A DNA stretch of 53,399 bases, taken from NCBI GenBank assembly GCA_900546565.1, contig URDC01000007.1, positions 1-53,399 of the forward strand. Direction: 5' to 3'. The position numbers were made by a program, and so were the translations under genes. Numbering within the stretch: the first letter of the stretch is position 1; every line of letters starts with the position of its first letter. The notes beneath the pieces were generated by a model that was not told the origin of the DNA, did not search any database, and worked only from the letters and a program-made list of their open reading frames with translations. The stretch comes from an uncultured Opitutales bacterium (lineage in GTDB: Bacteria; Verrucomicrobiota; Verrucomicrobiia; Opitutales; Intestinicryptomonadaceae). This document shows positions 7,123 to 15,701 of this stretch, piece by piece.

Positions 7123-8973
7123 ATGAAAAAAATAATCAGTTATGTATTGAGCTTGTTGTGCCTGACAGTCGCGACGGCTTCGGCATTCGCCGAAACCGCA
7201 CGGGTGGAAATCACGGGCGCAGACGGCAAAACAATAATAAAAACATTCGAACTTTCGCGAAACGCAGACGGCTCGACACAGTTCAAAATGCCGAAGGCGG
7301 ATATCCCCGCCGACGCCAAAGAGGTGCGGGTAATTCCCGAATTTATGAGCGCAAAAACGGGCGATAAAGGCTTCTGGATTTTCCCGCGTGGCGAAATGGG
7401 ATACTTCACCCAACAAAACGGCTCCTACATAAACACGCGCGTCGAAATGCCAATCTACGCAATGCAGTCGCCCAGGGGCACATATATGGGCTACGTCAAA
7501 ACATTGCGCTTCGAGTACATTATGCAGGCTCGCGCGCGCAACGGCAAATACGAAGTTATGCCCGTCTTCCGCCCCGCCAGAATGGGCTTCGCGCCCTACG
7601 AGGACATCGTTATCGATTACTATAAACTCGACGCCGCCGAAAACGACTATTCGAAAATCGGCAGAACCTTCCGCAAAATGCGCCTCGATTCGGACTTTAT
7701 GACACCCATCAAAGAGCGAATGAAAACGCGCAAATGGCTCGAAGATATGGCGCTGTCCGTCCCGATAAGAATCCAGTTCCACGCGGCAAAAACCGCCGAC
7801 AAAGTAAAGGACGAAACCCAAACGCCCGCAAACGAACCGCCGTTAAAAGTCGTGATGTCGTTCGAAAAATCCGTCGAGTTCGCCAAGGCAATAAAAGACG
7901 CGGGCGTCGACAAAATCGCAATCTGCTCGGCGGGCTGGCAGTCGGGCGGCTACGACGGGCGCTTTCCGCAACTCTTCCCGATAAACAAAGAACTCGGCGG
8001 CGAGGCTGCCCTGAAAAAATACACAAAGGCGATTTACGATATGGGCTTCCAAGTCGCGGCGCATACAAACAGCACCGATTGCTATCAGGTCGCCGATATT
8101 TGGAGCGACGACCTCCCGTGCAAAAACCCAGACGGCTCCATGCAGCGCGGCGGCGTGTGGTGCGGCGGCAGAGCCTACAACCTCTGCACAAAACGCATCT
8201 GGCAACTCTGCCTGCGCGACCAGCTCAAACAAGTCCGCGAAATGGGCTTCGACGGCTCGCATTACATCGACGTCTTCTCGGCAGTCTACCCCAATTTCTG
8301 CTGCGACAAAAACCACCCCGCAACCCGCAGGGAAATGGGCGACATTCAGGTTGAAATCGCAAAATACTGCTGCGGAATTTTCGGCGGCTTCTCTTCGGAG
8401 TGCGGCTACGACCACCTCGCGGGACAAATGGATTATTGCAATTACGTCAGCGACACTATGCGCCGATTGGCAAACAACCCCAATAAAATGGTTTCGGAAA
8501 TCGTCCCGCTCTGGGAAATTGTCTACCACGGCGTGGTTCTCAGCACCCCCGACCGCCACCTGCAAAACCACACGCGCGGCAACCCGCTCTATAAAAATCT
8601 CAGCAGCGCAGACCTGCGCTTTATGGTTGGCGACGGCATAACCGACCCGAAAAAATCGCTGAAAATCGTGGAATTCGGCGGACGCCCGATTTTCTACACA
8701 AGCGCATTCCGCGACATTCCCTACATCAAAAAGGCTTTCGACGAGTTCAAGCCCGTGCGCCATTTGCAGTTCGAATATATGCGCGCGCATTCGAAAATCG
8801 CCGAGGGCGTTTACCTGACTGAATACGAAAACGGCGAGCGCACCGTCTGCAATTACAACGATACCCCGTTCGTCTTCGAGGGTAAAACAGTCGCGCCGAT
8901 TTCATATATTCTGCTCTCGCCCGATAAAAAAGCGCATTTGAAAATCCGCCCGCGCAAATTCCGCGGCGCATAA
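7123..8973 (+). CDS. Secreted DUF5696-like putative glycoside hydrolase
   Basis: A 616-residue protein with a Sec signal peptide (about residues 1-23, ending ASAFA-ET) and an AAGAGG ribosome binding site before ATG 7123. The region from about 230 to 560 has the alternating strand/helix pattern of a TIM barrel, including KIAICSAGWQSGG, a Trp/Cys-rich WCGGRAYNLC and GFDGSHYIDVF. It resembles the DUF5696 family of uncharacterised putative glycosidases found in gut Firmicutes and PVC bacteria. The acidic residues at the strand ends (for example Asp in HYIDVF) could be catalytic, but I cannot assign them. A small beta domain closes the C-terminus. It is monocistronic and followed by a terminator. 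Confidence 0.65.
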   Translation: MKKIISYVLSLLCLTVATASAFAETARVEITGADGKTIIKTFELSRNADGSTQFKMPKADIPADAKEVRVIPEFMSAKTGDKGFWIFPRGEMGYFTQQNGSYINTRVEMPIYAMQSPRGTYMGYVKTLRFEYIMQARARNGKYEVMPVFRPARMGFAPYEDIVIDYYKLDAAENDYSKIGRTFRKMRLDSDFMTPIKERMKTRKWLEDMALSVPIRIQFHAAKTADKVKDETQTPANEPPLKVVMSFEKSVEFAKAIKDAGVDKIAICSAGWQSGGYDGRFPQLFPINKELGGEAALKKYTKAIYDMGFQVAAHTNSTDCYQVADIWSDDLPCKNPDGSMQRGGVWCGGRAYNLCTKRIWQLCLRDQLKQVREMGFDGSHYIDVFSAVYPNFCCDKNHPATRREMGDIQVEIAKYCCGIFGGFSSECGYDHLAGQMDYCNYVSDTMRRLANNPNKMVSEIVPLWEIVYHGVVLSTPDRHLQNHTRGNPLYKNLSSADLRFMVGDGITDPKKSLKIVEFGGRPIFYTSAFRDIPYIKKAFDEFKPVRHLQFEYMRAHSKIAEGVYLTEYENGERTVCNYNDTPFVFEGKTVAPISYILLSPDKKAHLKIRPRKFRGA

Positions 8974-9011
8974 TTTCGACAGCGCAAAAAACAGAACAAC
9001 ATACCCCCGAC

Positions 9012-9047
9012 AAAGCCCGAAACCGCATAAAGATTTCGGGCTTTTTT
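9012..9047 (+). terminator. Intrinsic terminator of the DUF5696-like gene
   Basis: An 11-bp stem (AAAGCCCGAAA and TTTCGGGCTTT) with an 11-base loop and a T-run. It separates the secreted protein gene from the promoter region of the TRAP-eut operon. Confidence 0.88.
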
Positions 9048-9076
9048 GCCCCCGCATAAACGCGCCACAACGCTAC

Positions 9077-9125
9077 ATTTTTGTAAAACTACAAAATTTC
9101 ACATACGCCGTTTTACAAAATTGTA
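9077..9125. promoter_or_regulatory. Paired palindromes, probable enhancer (UAS) of the TRAP-eut operon
   Basis: Two sites made of the same half-sites: TTTTGTA-AAAC-TACAAAA at 9079-9096 and TACAA-AA-TTGTA at 9114-9125. They sit about 80-125 bases upstream of the sigma-54 promoter, the usual distance for a bacterial enhancer-binding protein. The cognate activator gene is not in the window. Confidence 0.55.
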
Positions 9126-9201
9126 TGCCGACTTTCCGCCGCAAAACCTCGTCGTTTTTACATTTGCCGTAATATCACACTGTTGCGTTTCCTTCAAAAA
9201 C

Positions 9202-9217
9202 TGGCACGCGCCGTGCT
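9202..9217 (+). promoter_or_regulatory. Sigma-54 promoter of dctPQM-eutBC
   Basis: TGGCACG-CGCC-GTGCT matches the sigma-54 (RpoN) consensus TGGCACG-N4-TTGC(A/T) with one mismatch. The invariant GG (9203-9204) and GC (9215-9216) are at the required 12-base spacing. The first gene starts about 90 bases downstream. Together with the upstream palindromes this indicates activator-dependent, nitrogen- or substrate-responsive control. The rest of 8974-9308 shows nothing else. Confidence 0.7.
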
Positions 9218-9308
9218 ATAAAAAATTTGTCCGACGGCAAGACCGCCCGACAAAATCGAAAAGACAAACAAACACATCTATCCAACAAACGCTATGGAGA
9301 CAAAAAAA

Positions 9309-10394
9309 ATGGAAAGCAAGAGTGTAGAAAGTACATCAACCGCGTCGGCAAGACGCATCAGCAAGAGGGGCTTTTTGAAGTCGCTCGGCGTCGGCGCAGC
9401 CGCGGTTATGGGCGCACCCTACGTAATGGGCGCGGCTAAAAAACCCATAAGGTGGCGTTTGCAGACATACGCAAGCACCGCCCTCGGCGCACACGTCATA
9501 AAGCCCGCTGTCGAAGCGTTTAATAAAATCGCAAACGGCGAAATGAAAATCGAGCTTTATTATGCGGATCAGCTCGTTCCGACAAGCGAGTTGTTCAGCG
9601 CGTTGCAACAAGGGACTCTCGATTGCGTCCAAAGCGACGACGATTCCATGGGCTCGCCCGCCGATGTCGCACCTTTCAGTGCGTATTTCCCCATGGCTAC
9701 GCGTTTTTCGCTCGACGTTCCGACACTCTTCAACGAGTTCGGTCTGGACAAAATCTGGGCGGAATCCTACAAAGACGTCAAGAACGTCACATGGCTCAGT
9801 TCGGGCTCTTGGGATCCCTGCAACTTCATCACAAAAGAACCAATCCGCTCGCTCGCCGACATCAAGGGAAAGAAGCTTTACACATTCCCGACCGCAGGCC
9901 GTTTCCTAACCCGCTTCGGAATCGTCCCGATAACGATTCCCGTCGAGGACATCGAAATGGCATTGCGTACCGGCGAGCTTGACGGTGTCGTCTGGTGCGG
10001 TATCACCGAGGCATATACCGTCGGTTGGGCGAACGCCACGAAATATTTTCTAACCAACAACATTTCCGGCGCGTGGATTGGTTCGTTTTTGGCAAACACA
10101 AAATCGTGGGAAAAAGTTCCCCCGCACCTGCAAGAGCTTTTTAAGGTGTGTATGGATTCCTCGCATTACTACCGCCAATATTGGTATTGGGGCGGCGAAG
10201 CGAACCTGCGCGTAAAGGGCGGCAAACTCAAACTCACAACGATTCCCGATGCGGAATGGAAGGCAGTCGAAACCGAAGCCCACAAGTTCTGGGACGAGCT
10301 GATAGCCAACGGCACGCCGCGCCAAAAGCAGGTCGTAAAAATCTTCCGCGAATACAACGCCATGATGGAAAAGGCGGGTTCGCCCTACCGTTAA
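9309..10394 (+). CDS. dctP: TRAP transporter substrate-binding protein (DctP family)
   Basis: A 361-residue solute receptor for a tripartite ATP-independent periplasmic transporter. The N-terminus carries a twin-arginine-like export signal (ARR at 14-16, then SKRGFLK before a hydrophobic stretch ending near residue 43). I prefer ATG 9309 over ATG 9294 because GGAGA at 9296-9300 is then a well-spaced ribosome binding site. DctP-type landmarks include ELYYADQLVP, DIKGKKLYTFP and ALRTGELDGVVW. The position after G-K-K-L, normally the Arg that clamps a substrate carboxylate, is Tyr191. It is the first gene of dctPQM-eutBC, which points to ethanolamine or a related amine as ligand. That ligand assignment is an inference. 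Confidence 0.88.
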   Translation: MESKSVESTSTASARRISKRGFLKSLGVGAAAVMGAPYVMGAAKKPIRWRLQTYASTALGAHVIKPAVEAFNKIANGEMKIELYYADQLVPTSELFSALQQGTLDCVQSDDDSMGSPADVAPFSAYFPMATRFSLDVPTLFNEFGLDKIWAESYKDVKNVTWLSSGSWDPCNFITKEPIRSLADIKGKKLYTFPTAGRFLTRFGIVPITIPVEDIEMALRTGELDGVVWCGITEAYTVGWANATKYFLTNNISGAWIGSFLANTKSWEKVPPHLQELFKVCMDSSHYYRQYWYWGGEANLRVKGGKLKLTTIPDAEWKAVETEAHKFWDELIANGTPRQKQVVKIFREYNAMMEKAGSPYR

Positions 10395-10424
10395 ACCGAC
10401 ACGGATTTTGCATAAAACCCGAAC

Positions 10425-10483
10425 CGTCCGCCGCCGAATAGGCTTCGTTTCCACAGAGTTCGAAGCGCGGCGTCGGCGGGCGC
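10425..10483 (+). other. Intercistronic stem-loop between dctP and dctQ
   Basis: A long GC-rich hairpin: an outer stem formed by CGTCCGCCG with CGGCGGGCG and an inner stem GCTTCG/CGAAGC around TTTCCACAGAGTT. It lacks a T-run. Such hairpins after binding-protein genes stabilise the upstream message or cause partial termination, so that more receptor than permease is made. Confidence 0.45.
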
Positions 10484-10517
10484 ATTATATTAAAATCTAA
10501 TTTTTTAAATCTTTTTT

Positions 10518-11114
10518 ATGATCATCAGAAGAACGAGATTCGATGACATCGACGACTGGCTCGATTCGGTCGATTGGGCGAAAGTACGCGAAAACACGGG
10601 CGTGCCCGCGATGAAGCTGATTCGGCTGTATATTCGATATGTCGGAAAATTCAGCGAATTCGTCGGCGAGGGCGCAATGTATCTGCTGCTTGTGATGATG
10701 GGTTTGCTGTTGTATTCCATCGTGACGAACGCAATTCACCACCCCGTAATCTGGGTTATGGAAATGACGCAGTTTACAATGGCGGCATACTACATTCTCG
10801 GAGGGGCAAGCAGCCTCAAACACGGCATTCACGTGCGAATGGATTTTCTCTACGAGCGTTGGAGACCGCGCACGAAGGCGATTGTCGACGTCTTCACTAT
10901 CTTCTTCCTGCTGTTTTATCTCTACATAATGGTAAAGGGCGGGTGGGACAGTTCGGCATTCGCGCTCGAATTCGACCAACGCAATCACAGTGTCTGGAAG
11001 CCGCCGATGGCTCCGATAAAAATCATAATGACTGCGGGTATGGCGTTGATGCTTCTGCAAGCCACAGCCGAACTCTTGAAGGATTTTTGCAAGTCGATAG
11101 GAAGGAAATACTGA
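10518..11114 (+). CDS. dctQ: TRAP transporter small permease (DctQ family)
   Basis: A 198-residue protein with four predicted membrane helices (around residues 55-75, 85-105, 127-147 and 173-190) and a cytoplasmic N-terminal extension of about 50 residues. This is the small integral-membrane subunit that pairs with DctM. Conserved features include the Trp/Glu-containing loop PVIWVMEMTQF and the GGASSLKHGIHVRMDFLYE segment typical of DctQ. Its stop is one base from the dctM start, so the two are translationally coupled. Confidence 0.9.
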   Translation: MIIRRTRFDDIDDWLDSVDWAKVRENTGVPAMKLIRLYIRYVGKFSEFVGEGAMYLLLVMMGLLLYSIVTNAIHHPVIWVMEMTQFTMAAYYILGGASSLKHGIHVRMDFLYERWRPRTKAIVDVFTIFFLLFYLYIMVKGGWDSSAFALEFDQRNHSVWKPPMAPIKIIMTAGMALMLLQATAELLKDFCKSIGRKY

Positions 11115-11115
11115 T

Positions 11116-12447
11116 ATGGAATTGGCTCCCGAAATTATAATTTTGCTGATGTTTTCGACGCTGATGCTGCTTATGCTCACGGGGCAACGCGTGTTTGCTG
11201 CGATGGGCTTTGTAGGCGTTGCGGCGGCACTCTACTTGTGGGGCGACGGCAGCGTGGCAATCGGCTTTAACTCGGCAATAAAACTCTTCAACTGGTATCC
11301 CATGCTGACGCTTCCGATGTTCGTTTTTATGGGTTTTATGCTTTCCGAATCTGGCATCGCAAACGACATGTATTATATGTTCCACGTCTGGATGGGGTCG
11401 CTAAAAGGCGGTCTCGCCGTCGGAACGCTGCTTGTAATGGTTCTGATTTCGTGCATGAACGGACTCAGCGTCGCGGGCATGGCAATCGGGTGCAGTGTTG
11501 CCCTGCCCGAGTTGTTGAAGCGCAATTACGACAAGCGCATGATTAGCGGACTTATCCAAGCCGGCAGTTCACTCGGAATCCTCATTCCGCCGAGTATCGT
11601 ATTGGTGCTTTACGGAATGATTGCACGCCAGCCCGTAAGCCAACTGTGGTTGGCGGGCATCGGGCCGGGGCTGCTGATGACGGTTATGTTCCTTGCCTAC
11701 ATTCTGATTCGCTGCCACTTGAATCCGAAAATGGGTCCGATTCTGCCCAAGAGCGAGCGCAACTTCCCGATGAAGGAAAAACTGCGCGTGTTAAGCGCGG
11801 GTATAATTCCGCTTTTGCTGATATTTTCGGTTATAGGTTCTTTCTTCTTCGGGTTGACAAGCCTTGTTGAAAGCTCGGCATTCGGGGCATTCGCGGCGTT
11901 TCTGGTCGCGCTTTTCAGACGGAGACTCTCTTGGGACATCTTCAAGAAAATCCTGCGCGAAACCCTCGACAATTCCGCAATGTTTATGTGGGTGATGATG
12001 GCGGCTCTCGCGTTCGCGGCGGTCTTCGACGGACTCGGCGCAGTGCGCGCGCTCGAAGGACTGTTCCTCAACGACTGGGGGCTGTCGCCGTGGCAAGTGC
12101 TGCTGCTTATGCAACTGTCGTTCGTGATATTGGGAATATTCCTCGACGATACCGCAATGCTCGTGATAGTCGCGCCGCTGTATATTCCGCTCGTAGTAAA
12201 GCTGGGCTTCAACCCGATATGGTTCGGAATCCTCTATACTATAACATGCCAAATAGCATACATAACGCCGCCTTTCGGATACAATCTGTTCCTGATGCGC
12301 GCGATGTCGCCCAAAAGCATTACAATCCGCGACATCTACGCCTCGATTATCCCGTTTGTGGGTCTTATGCTTCTTGCCCTCGTGTTGATAATGATATTCC
12401 CGGAAATCGCATTGTGGATTCCGTCGCTATTCAACGTGAAAATGTAG
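11116..12447 (+). CDS. dctM: TRAP transporter large permease (DctM family)
   Basis: A 443-residue membrane protein with about 12 hydrophobic segments, the transport subunit that uses a sodium or proton gradient. Family landmarks include LTLPMFVFMGFMLSESGIA, AGSSLGILIPPSIVLVLYG and the C-terminal ITPPFGYNLFLMRA. A ribosome binding site (AGGAAG) lies in the end of dctQ. eutB begins 10 bases after its stop, so transporter and enzyme are on one transcript. Confidence 0.93.
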   Translation: MELAPEIIILLMFSTLMLLMLTGQRVFAAMGFVGVAAALYLWGDGSVAIGFNSAIKLFNWYPMLTLPMFVFMGFMLSESGIANDMYYMFHVWMGSLKGGLAVGTLLVMVLISCMNGLSVAGMAIGCSVALPELLKRNYDKRMISGLIQAGSSLGILIPPSIVLVLYGMIARQPVSQLWLAGIGPGLLMTVMFLAYILIRCHLNPKMGPILPKSERNFPMKEKLRVLSAGIIPLLLIFSVIGSFFFGLTSLVESSAFGAFAAFLVALFRRRLSWDIFKKILRETLDNSAMFMWVMMAALAFAAVFDGLGAVRALEGLFLNDWGLSPWQVLLLMQLSFVILGIFLDDTAMLVIVAPLYIPLVVKLGFNPIWFGILYTITCQIAYITPPFGYNLFLMRAMSPKSITIRDIYASIIPFVGLMLLALVLIMIFPEIALWIPSLFNVKM

Positions 12448-12457
12448 CAGCGATAAA

Positions 12458-13852
12458 ATGAAGACAACTTGGAGCATAAACGCGGGCGGAAAAACGCACA
12501 ATTTCCGCTCGCTCAAAGAGCTGATGGCGAAGGCCTCGCCCAAGCGTTCGGGCGACGAACTCGCGGGCATTGCCGCCGCCGACTACGAAGAGCGCGTGGC
12601 GGCGCAGATGTGCCTTGCCGACGTTCCGCTTTCGCTGTTTCTCGAAGAGCCGCTCATTCCCTATGAAGAGGACGAAGTCACGCGACTTATCCTCGACAGG
12701 CACGACAAGGCCGCGTTCGCGCCCGTGGCGTCGCTAACCGTAGGCGAATTCCGCGACTGGCTTTTGCGTTACGAGACCGACGCCGACACGCTCGAACGCC
12801 TGACTTGGGGGCTTACGCCCGAAATGGTCGCGGCGGTGTCGAAAATTATGGGCAATCAGGATTTGATTCTCGTCGCCTCAAAGCGGCGCGTCGTGACGAA
12901 ATTCCGCGACACGCTCGGCTTGAAGGGACGTTTCTCTTCGCGCCTGCAACCCAACGATCCCTCCGACGACCTCAAAGCCATAGCCGCTTCGATGCTCGAC
13001 GGGCTCCTCTACGGCAGCGGCGACGCCGTAATCGGCATAAACCCCGCAACCGACAGCGTCCCAGCAATGACGGAGATTTTGAAGCTAATCGACGGACTCG
13101 TCCAACGATATGAAATTCCAACCCAGTCGTGCGTGCTTTCGCACATCACAAACGCAATCGCCGTTATGGAAAAGAACGCGCCCGTCGACTTGGTCTTCCA
13201 GTCGATTGCGGGCACCGAGCTTGCCAACAAAAATTTCGGCATAAACCTCGCGCTTATAAAAGAGGCTCACGAGGCGGCATTGTCGCTGCACCGCGGCACG
13301 GTCGGCGACAACGTTATGTATTTCGAAACGGGTCAGGGCTCGGCTCTCTCGGCGGAGGGCAACTGGGGCGTCGATATGCAGACTTGCGAAGCCCGCGCCT
13401 ACGCCGTCGCCCGCGAGTTCCGCCCGCTGCTTGTCAATACCGTCGTCGGCTTCATCGGGCCCGAATACCTATACAACGGCAAACAGATCATCCGCGCGGG
13501 GCTCGAAGACCACTTTTGCGGCAAACTTCTGGGGCTTCCGATGGGCTGCGACATCTGCTACACAAACCACGCCGAGGCCGATCAGGACGATATGGACACG
13601 CTGCTTACGCTGCTCGCGGCGGCGGGGCTAAACTACGCAATGGGAATCCCGGGCTGCGACGACATTATGCTCGGTTATCAGACAACATCATTCCACGATA
13701 TTTTATACGCGCGGCAGTTGCTGAACCTGCGCCCCGCCCCCGAGTTCGAGGCTTGGCTTGAAAAAATGAAAATCTTCGGCGGCAATCGGGTTCTGCCCGC
13801 AAACCCCGCAAACAGACTTTTGGCTGATTATGGAATCTCCGACAGACAATAA
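12458..13852 (+). CDS. eutB: Ethanolamine ammonia-lyase large subunit
   Basis: A 464-residue catalytic subunit of the adenosylcobalamin-dependent enzyme that converts ethanolamine to acetaldehyde and ammonia. The full-length EutB TIM-barrel is present, with family segments such as KIMGNQDLI, RLQPNDPSDD, GDAVIGINPATDS, FETGQGS and MGCDICYTNHAEADQ. Its end overlaps the eutC start by 23 bases. Unlike enterobacterial eut operons, no microcompartment shell, EutA reactivase or EutH permease genes surround it. The TRAP genes directly upstream take the place of the permease. Confidence 0.97.
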   Translation: MKTTWSINAGGKTHNFRSLKELMAKASPKRSGDELAGIAAADYEERVAAQMCLADVPLSLFLEEPLIPYEEDEVTRLILDRHDKAAFAPVASLTVGEFRDWLLRYETDADTLERLTWGLTPEMVAAVSKIMGNQDLILVASKRRVVTKFRDTLGLKGRFSSRLQPNDPSDDLKAIAASMLDGLLYGSGDAVIGINPATDSVPAMTEILKLIDGLVQRYEIPTQSCVLSHITNAIAVMEKNAPVDLVFQSIAGTELANKNFGINLALIKEAHEAALSLHRGTVGDNVMYFETGQGSALSAEGNWGVDMQTCEARAYAVAREFRPLLVNTVVGFIGPEYLYNGKQIIRAGLEDHFCGKLLGLPMGCDICYTNHAEADQDDMDTLLTLLAAAGLNYAMGIPGCDDIMLGYQTTSFHDILYARQLLNLRPAPEFEAWLEKMKIFGGNRVLPANPANRLLADYGISDRQ

Positions 13853-14666
13853 AAACGCTTTTCTGCAAAGGGCGAATTCAGCCGCCAACGCGGTCGGCGC
13901 GGCGGATCCGTGGGCGAAACTTCAAAAATACACGACCGCACGAATCGGCATAGGACGCGCGGGCGGAAGCCAGCGCACGCCGTCGATACTCGACTTCCGC
14001 CTCGCACACGCCCGCGCCCGCGACGCCGTCTGGGCGACATTCCGCCCCGAAGAAATCGCCGAAAAGCTCTCGCTTTCGGGCTTCGAAACCGCAACGCTCA
14101 ATACCCGCGTTTCGGACAAACAGACATACCTGATGAACCCCGAACTCGGCAGACGGCTCGACGACGCCTCAATAACCCGACTCAAAGAATACGCCGTGAA
14201 GTGGGGCTCGCGCGACTTCGCCGTTGTGATCTCGGACGGACTTTCCGCAACCGCCGCAAACGCCCATGCCGTAAATACAGTAATCGCGCTTTTCAAAAAC
14301 CTCCCGCCCGAACATTGGCGGACATACCCGATTCTGATTGTCCCCTACGCCCGCGTGAAAATTCAGGACGCGATAAACGAAATTCTCGGCGCGCGCCATA
14401 CACTGATACTCGTGGGCGAACGCCCGGGGTTGGGCTCGCCCGACAGCCTCAGCGCATACTTTACATACCGCGCAAAATGGGCGAGCGTGGAGTCCGACCG
14501 CAACTGTATTTCCAATATCCGCCCGCGGGGCTTCCCGATAGACGCCGCGGCAAAAAAGCTCGCTTGGCTGCTCGAAAAATCGCGCAAAATGCAAATCGGC
14601 GGCACAAAGCTGAAAGACACCTTCGACGTCTCAATCCTGCCCAGTTCCGCGCCGCAAATACAATAA
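13830..14666 (+). CDS. eutC: Ethanolamine ammonia-lyase small subunit
   Basis: A 278-residue partner of EutB that helps bind adenosylcobalamin. Recognisable segments are TTARIGIGRAGGSQRT near residue 40, the SDGLSATAANAHA stretch and LVGERPGLGSPDSLSAYFTYR. The N-terminus (about the first 30 residues) is the usual variable extension. It overlaps eutB and ends the clear part of the operon. Acetaldehyde produced here must be handled by enzymes encoded elsewhere. Confidence 0.96.
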   Translation: MESPTDNKNAFLQRANSAANAVGAADPWAKLQKYTTARIGIGRAGGSQRTPSILDFRLAHARARDAVWATFRPEEIAEKLSLSGFETATLNTRVSDKQTYLMNPELGRRLDDASITRLKEYAVKWGSRDFAVVISDGLSATAANAHAVNTVIALFKNLPPEHWRTYPILIVPYARVKIQDAINEILGARHTLILVGERPGLGSPDSLSAYFTYRAKWASVESDRNCISNIRPRGFPIDAAAKKLAWLLEKSRKMQIGGTKLKDTFDVSILPSSAPQIQ

Positions 14667-14727
14667 GCAACCCCTCCACCGCGCGGCAATCCGCCGATAG
14701 ACCGACACCTTTTTCGAATAAAAATTG

Positions 14728-14865
14728 TTGAAAACCGTGCCACTGCCCCGCAGCAAGACTGTCGAAAATTCTCTGACAATAATATTCATACTCTTCCCGA
14801 TTCTTTTGGCGTCGGCTTACATTCTCGACAAAATTTTGTCGCAAATAAAAAACATCAAAAAATAA
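14728..14865 (+). CDS. Possible small single-pass membrane protein downstream of eutC
   Basis: A 45-codon frame starting at TTG (14725 or 14728) and ending at TAA 14863-14865. It encodes a basic N-terminus (LPRSK), one hydrophobic helix of about 21 residues and a Lys-rich tail, a plausible single-pass topology. There is no ATG and no clear ribosome binding site, so it may be a chance frame. It is the only coding candidate between eutC and the DUF1080 gene. Confidence 0.35.
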   Translation: MKTVPLPRSKTVENSLTIIFILFPILLASAYILDKILSQIKNIKK

Positions 14866-14995
14866 CACCCAACCTCCACCAAAAAACAACACCCGACCCG
14901 CCCTCCACCCACAAAAAAATCCCTCTTTATTCGGTTGATTTTTCCGCGCTTCACGCCATTTTCGCTAATAGAGAATTTAACCTGCAATGTATATT

Positions 14996-15619
14996 ATGAA
15001 ATCGTTTGCAACCATTCTATCCATATTGGCAGTTTCGGCTTCCGCCGCTACCGTCGACCTCTTCAACGGCAAAAACCTCGACGGCTGGACACCCTTCGCC
15101 GACGGCATCGCCGACACTTCTTCGGTGTTCTCCGCACAAAACGGCGTCATTCGCGTTAGCGGCAAGCCTTTCGGCTTTATCCGCACCGACAAAAAGTATT
15201 CGAACTTCCGCTTGCACGTCGAGTGGAAATACCCGCGAACAACCGTCAATAGCGGCATCTTCCTCTTCGTTCAGGACGAATTTAAACTCTGGCCCAACGC
15301 AGTCGAGTGCCAGCTGATGAAGGGCAAAGTCGGCGATTTCGTGCTTCTGGGCGGTTCAAATCTCGCCGAATTCAAATTGCCCGAGGGCGCGATACGGCCG
15401 AAATTTCCCGTCATAAAACGGCTCCGCGATTCCAACGAAAACCCCTCGGGCGAGTGGAATAACGCCGATATAATCTGTAAGGACGGCACAATAACCGTCT
15501 TCATAAACGGCACATTGATGAACAAAGCAACAGGCTCACTCAATAAGTCTGGCTATATAGCCTTGCAGTCGGAGGGAGGCGAAATCCACTTCCGCAACGT
15601 CAGATTGACCCCACTCTAA
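14996..15619 (+). CDS. Secreted DUF1080 protein (3-keto-disaccharide hydrolase family)
   Basis: A 207-residue protein with a signal peptide (about residues 1-18, cut near ASA-AT) followed by one concanavalin-like DUF1080/PF06439 domain. Family signatures are LFNGKNLDGW at the start, NSGIFLF in the middle and GYIALQSEGGEIHFRNVRL at the end. Members cleave 3-keto-glycosides made by Gfo/Idh/MocA dehydrogenases, and one of these is encoded at 32545-33858. ATG 14996 gives a compact signal peptide; ATG 14987 is also possible. No Shine-Dalgarno sequence is visible before either. Confidence 0.85.
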   Translation: MKSFATILSILAVSASAATVDLFNGKNLDGWTPFADGIADTSSVFSAQNGVIRVSGKPFGFIRTDKKYSNFRLHVEWKYPRTTVNSGIFLFVQDEFKLWPNAVECQLMKGKVGDFVLLGGSNLAEFKLPEGAIRPKFPVIKRLRDSNENPSGEWNNADIICKDGTITVFINGTLMNKATGSLNKSGYIALQSEGGEIHFRNVRLTPL

Positions 15620-15701
15620 GACTGATTTTTCAATAGCTTCCCACATTCTTCCCTCACAAAAATTTCGATACCTTCCACCACACGTTATAATAAGATAAAC
15701 C

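Noticed and set aside
12458..14666. Ethanolamine microcompartment (eut/pdu) locus
   Set aside because: Only eutB and eutC are present. No shell protein, aldehyde dehydrogenase, EutA or EutH gene could be found in the flanks.
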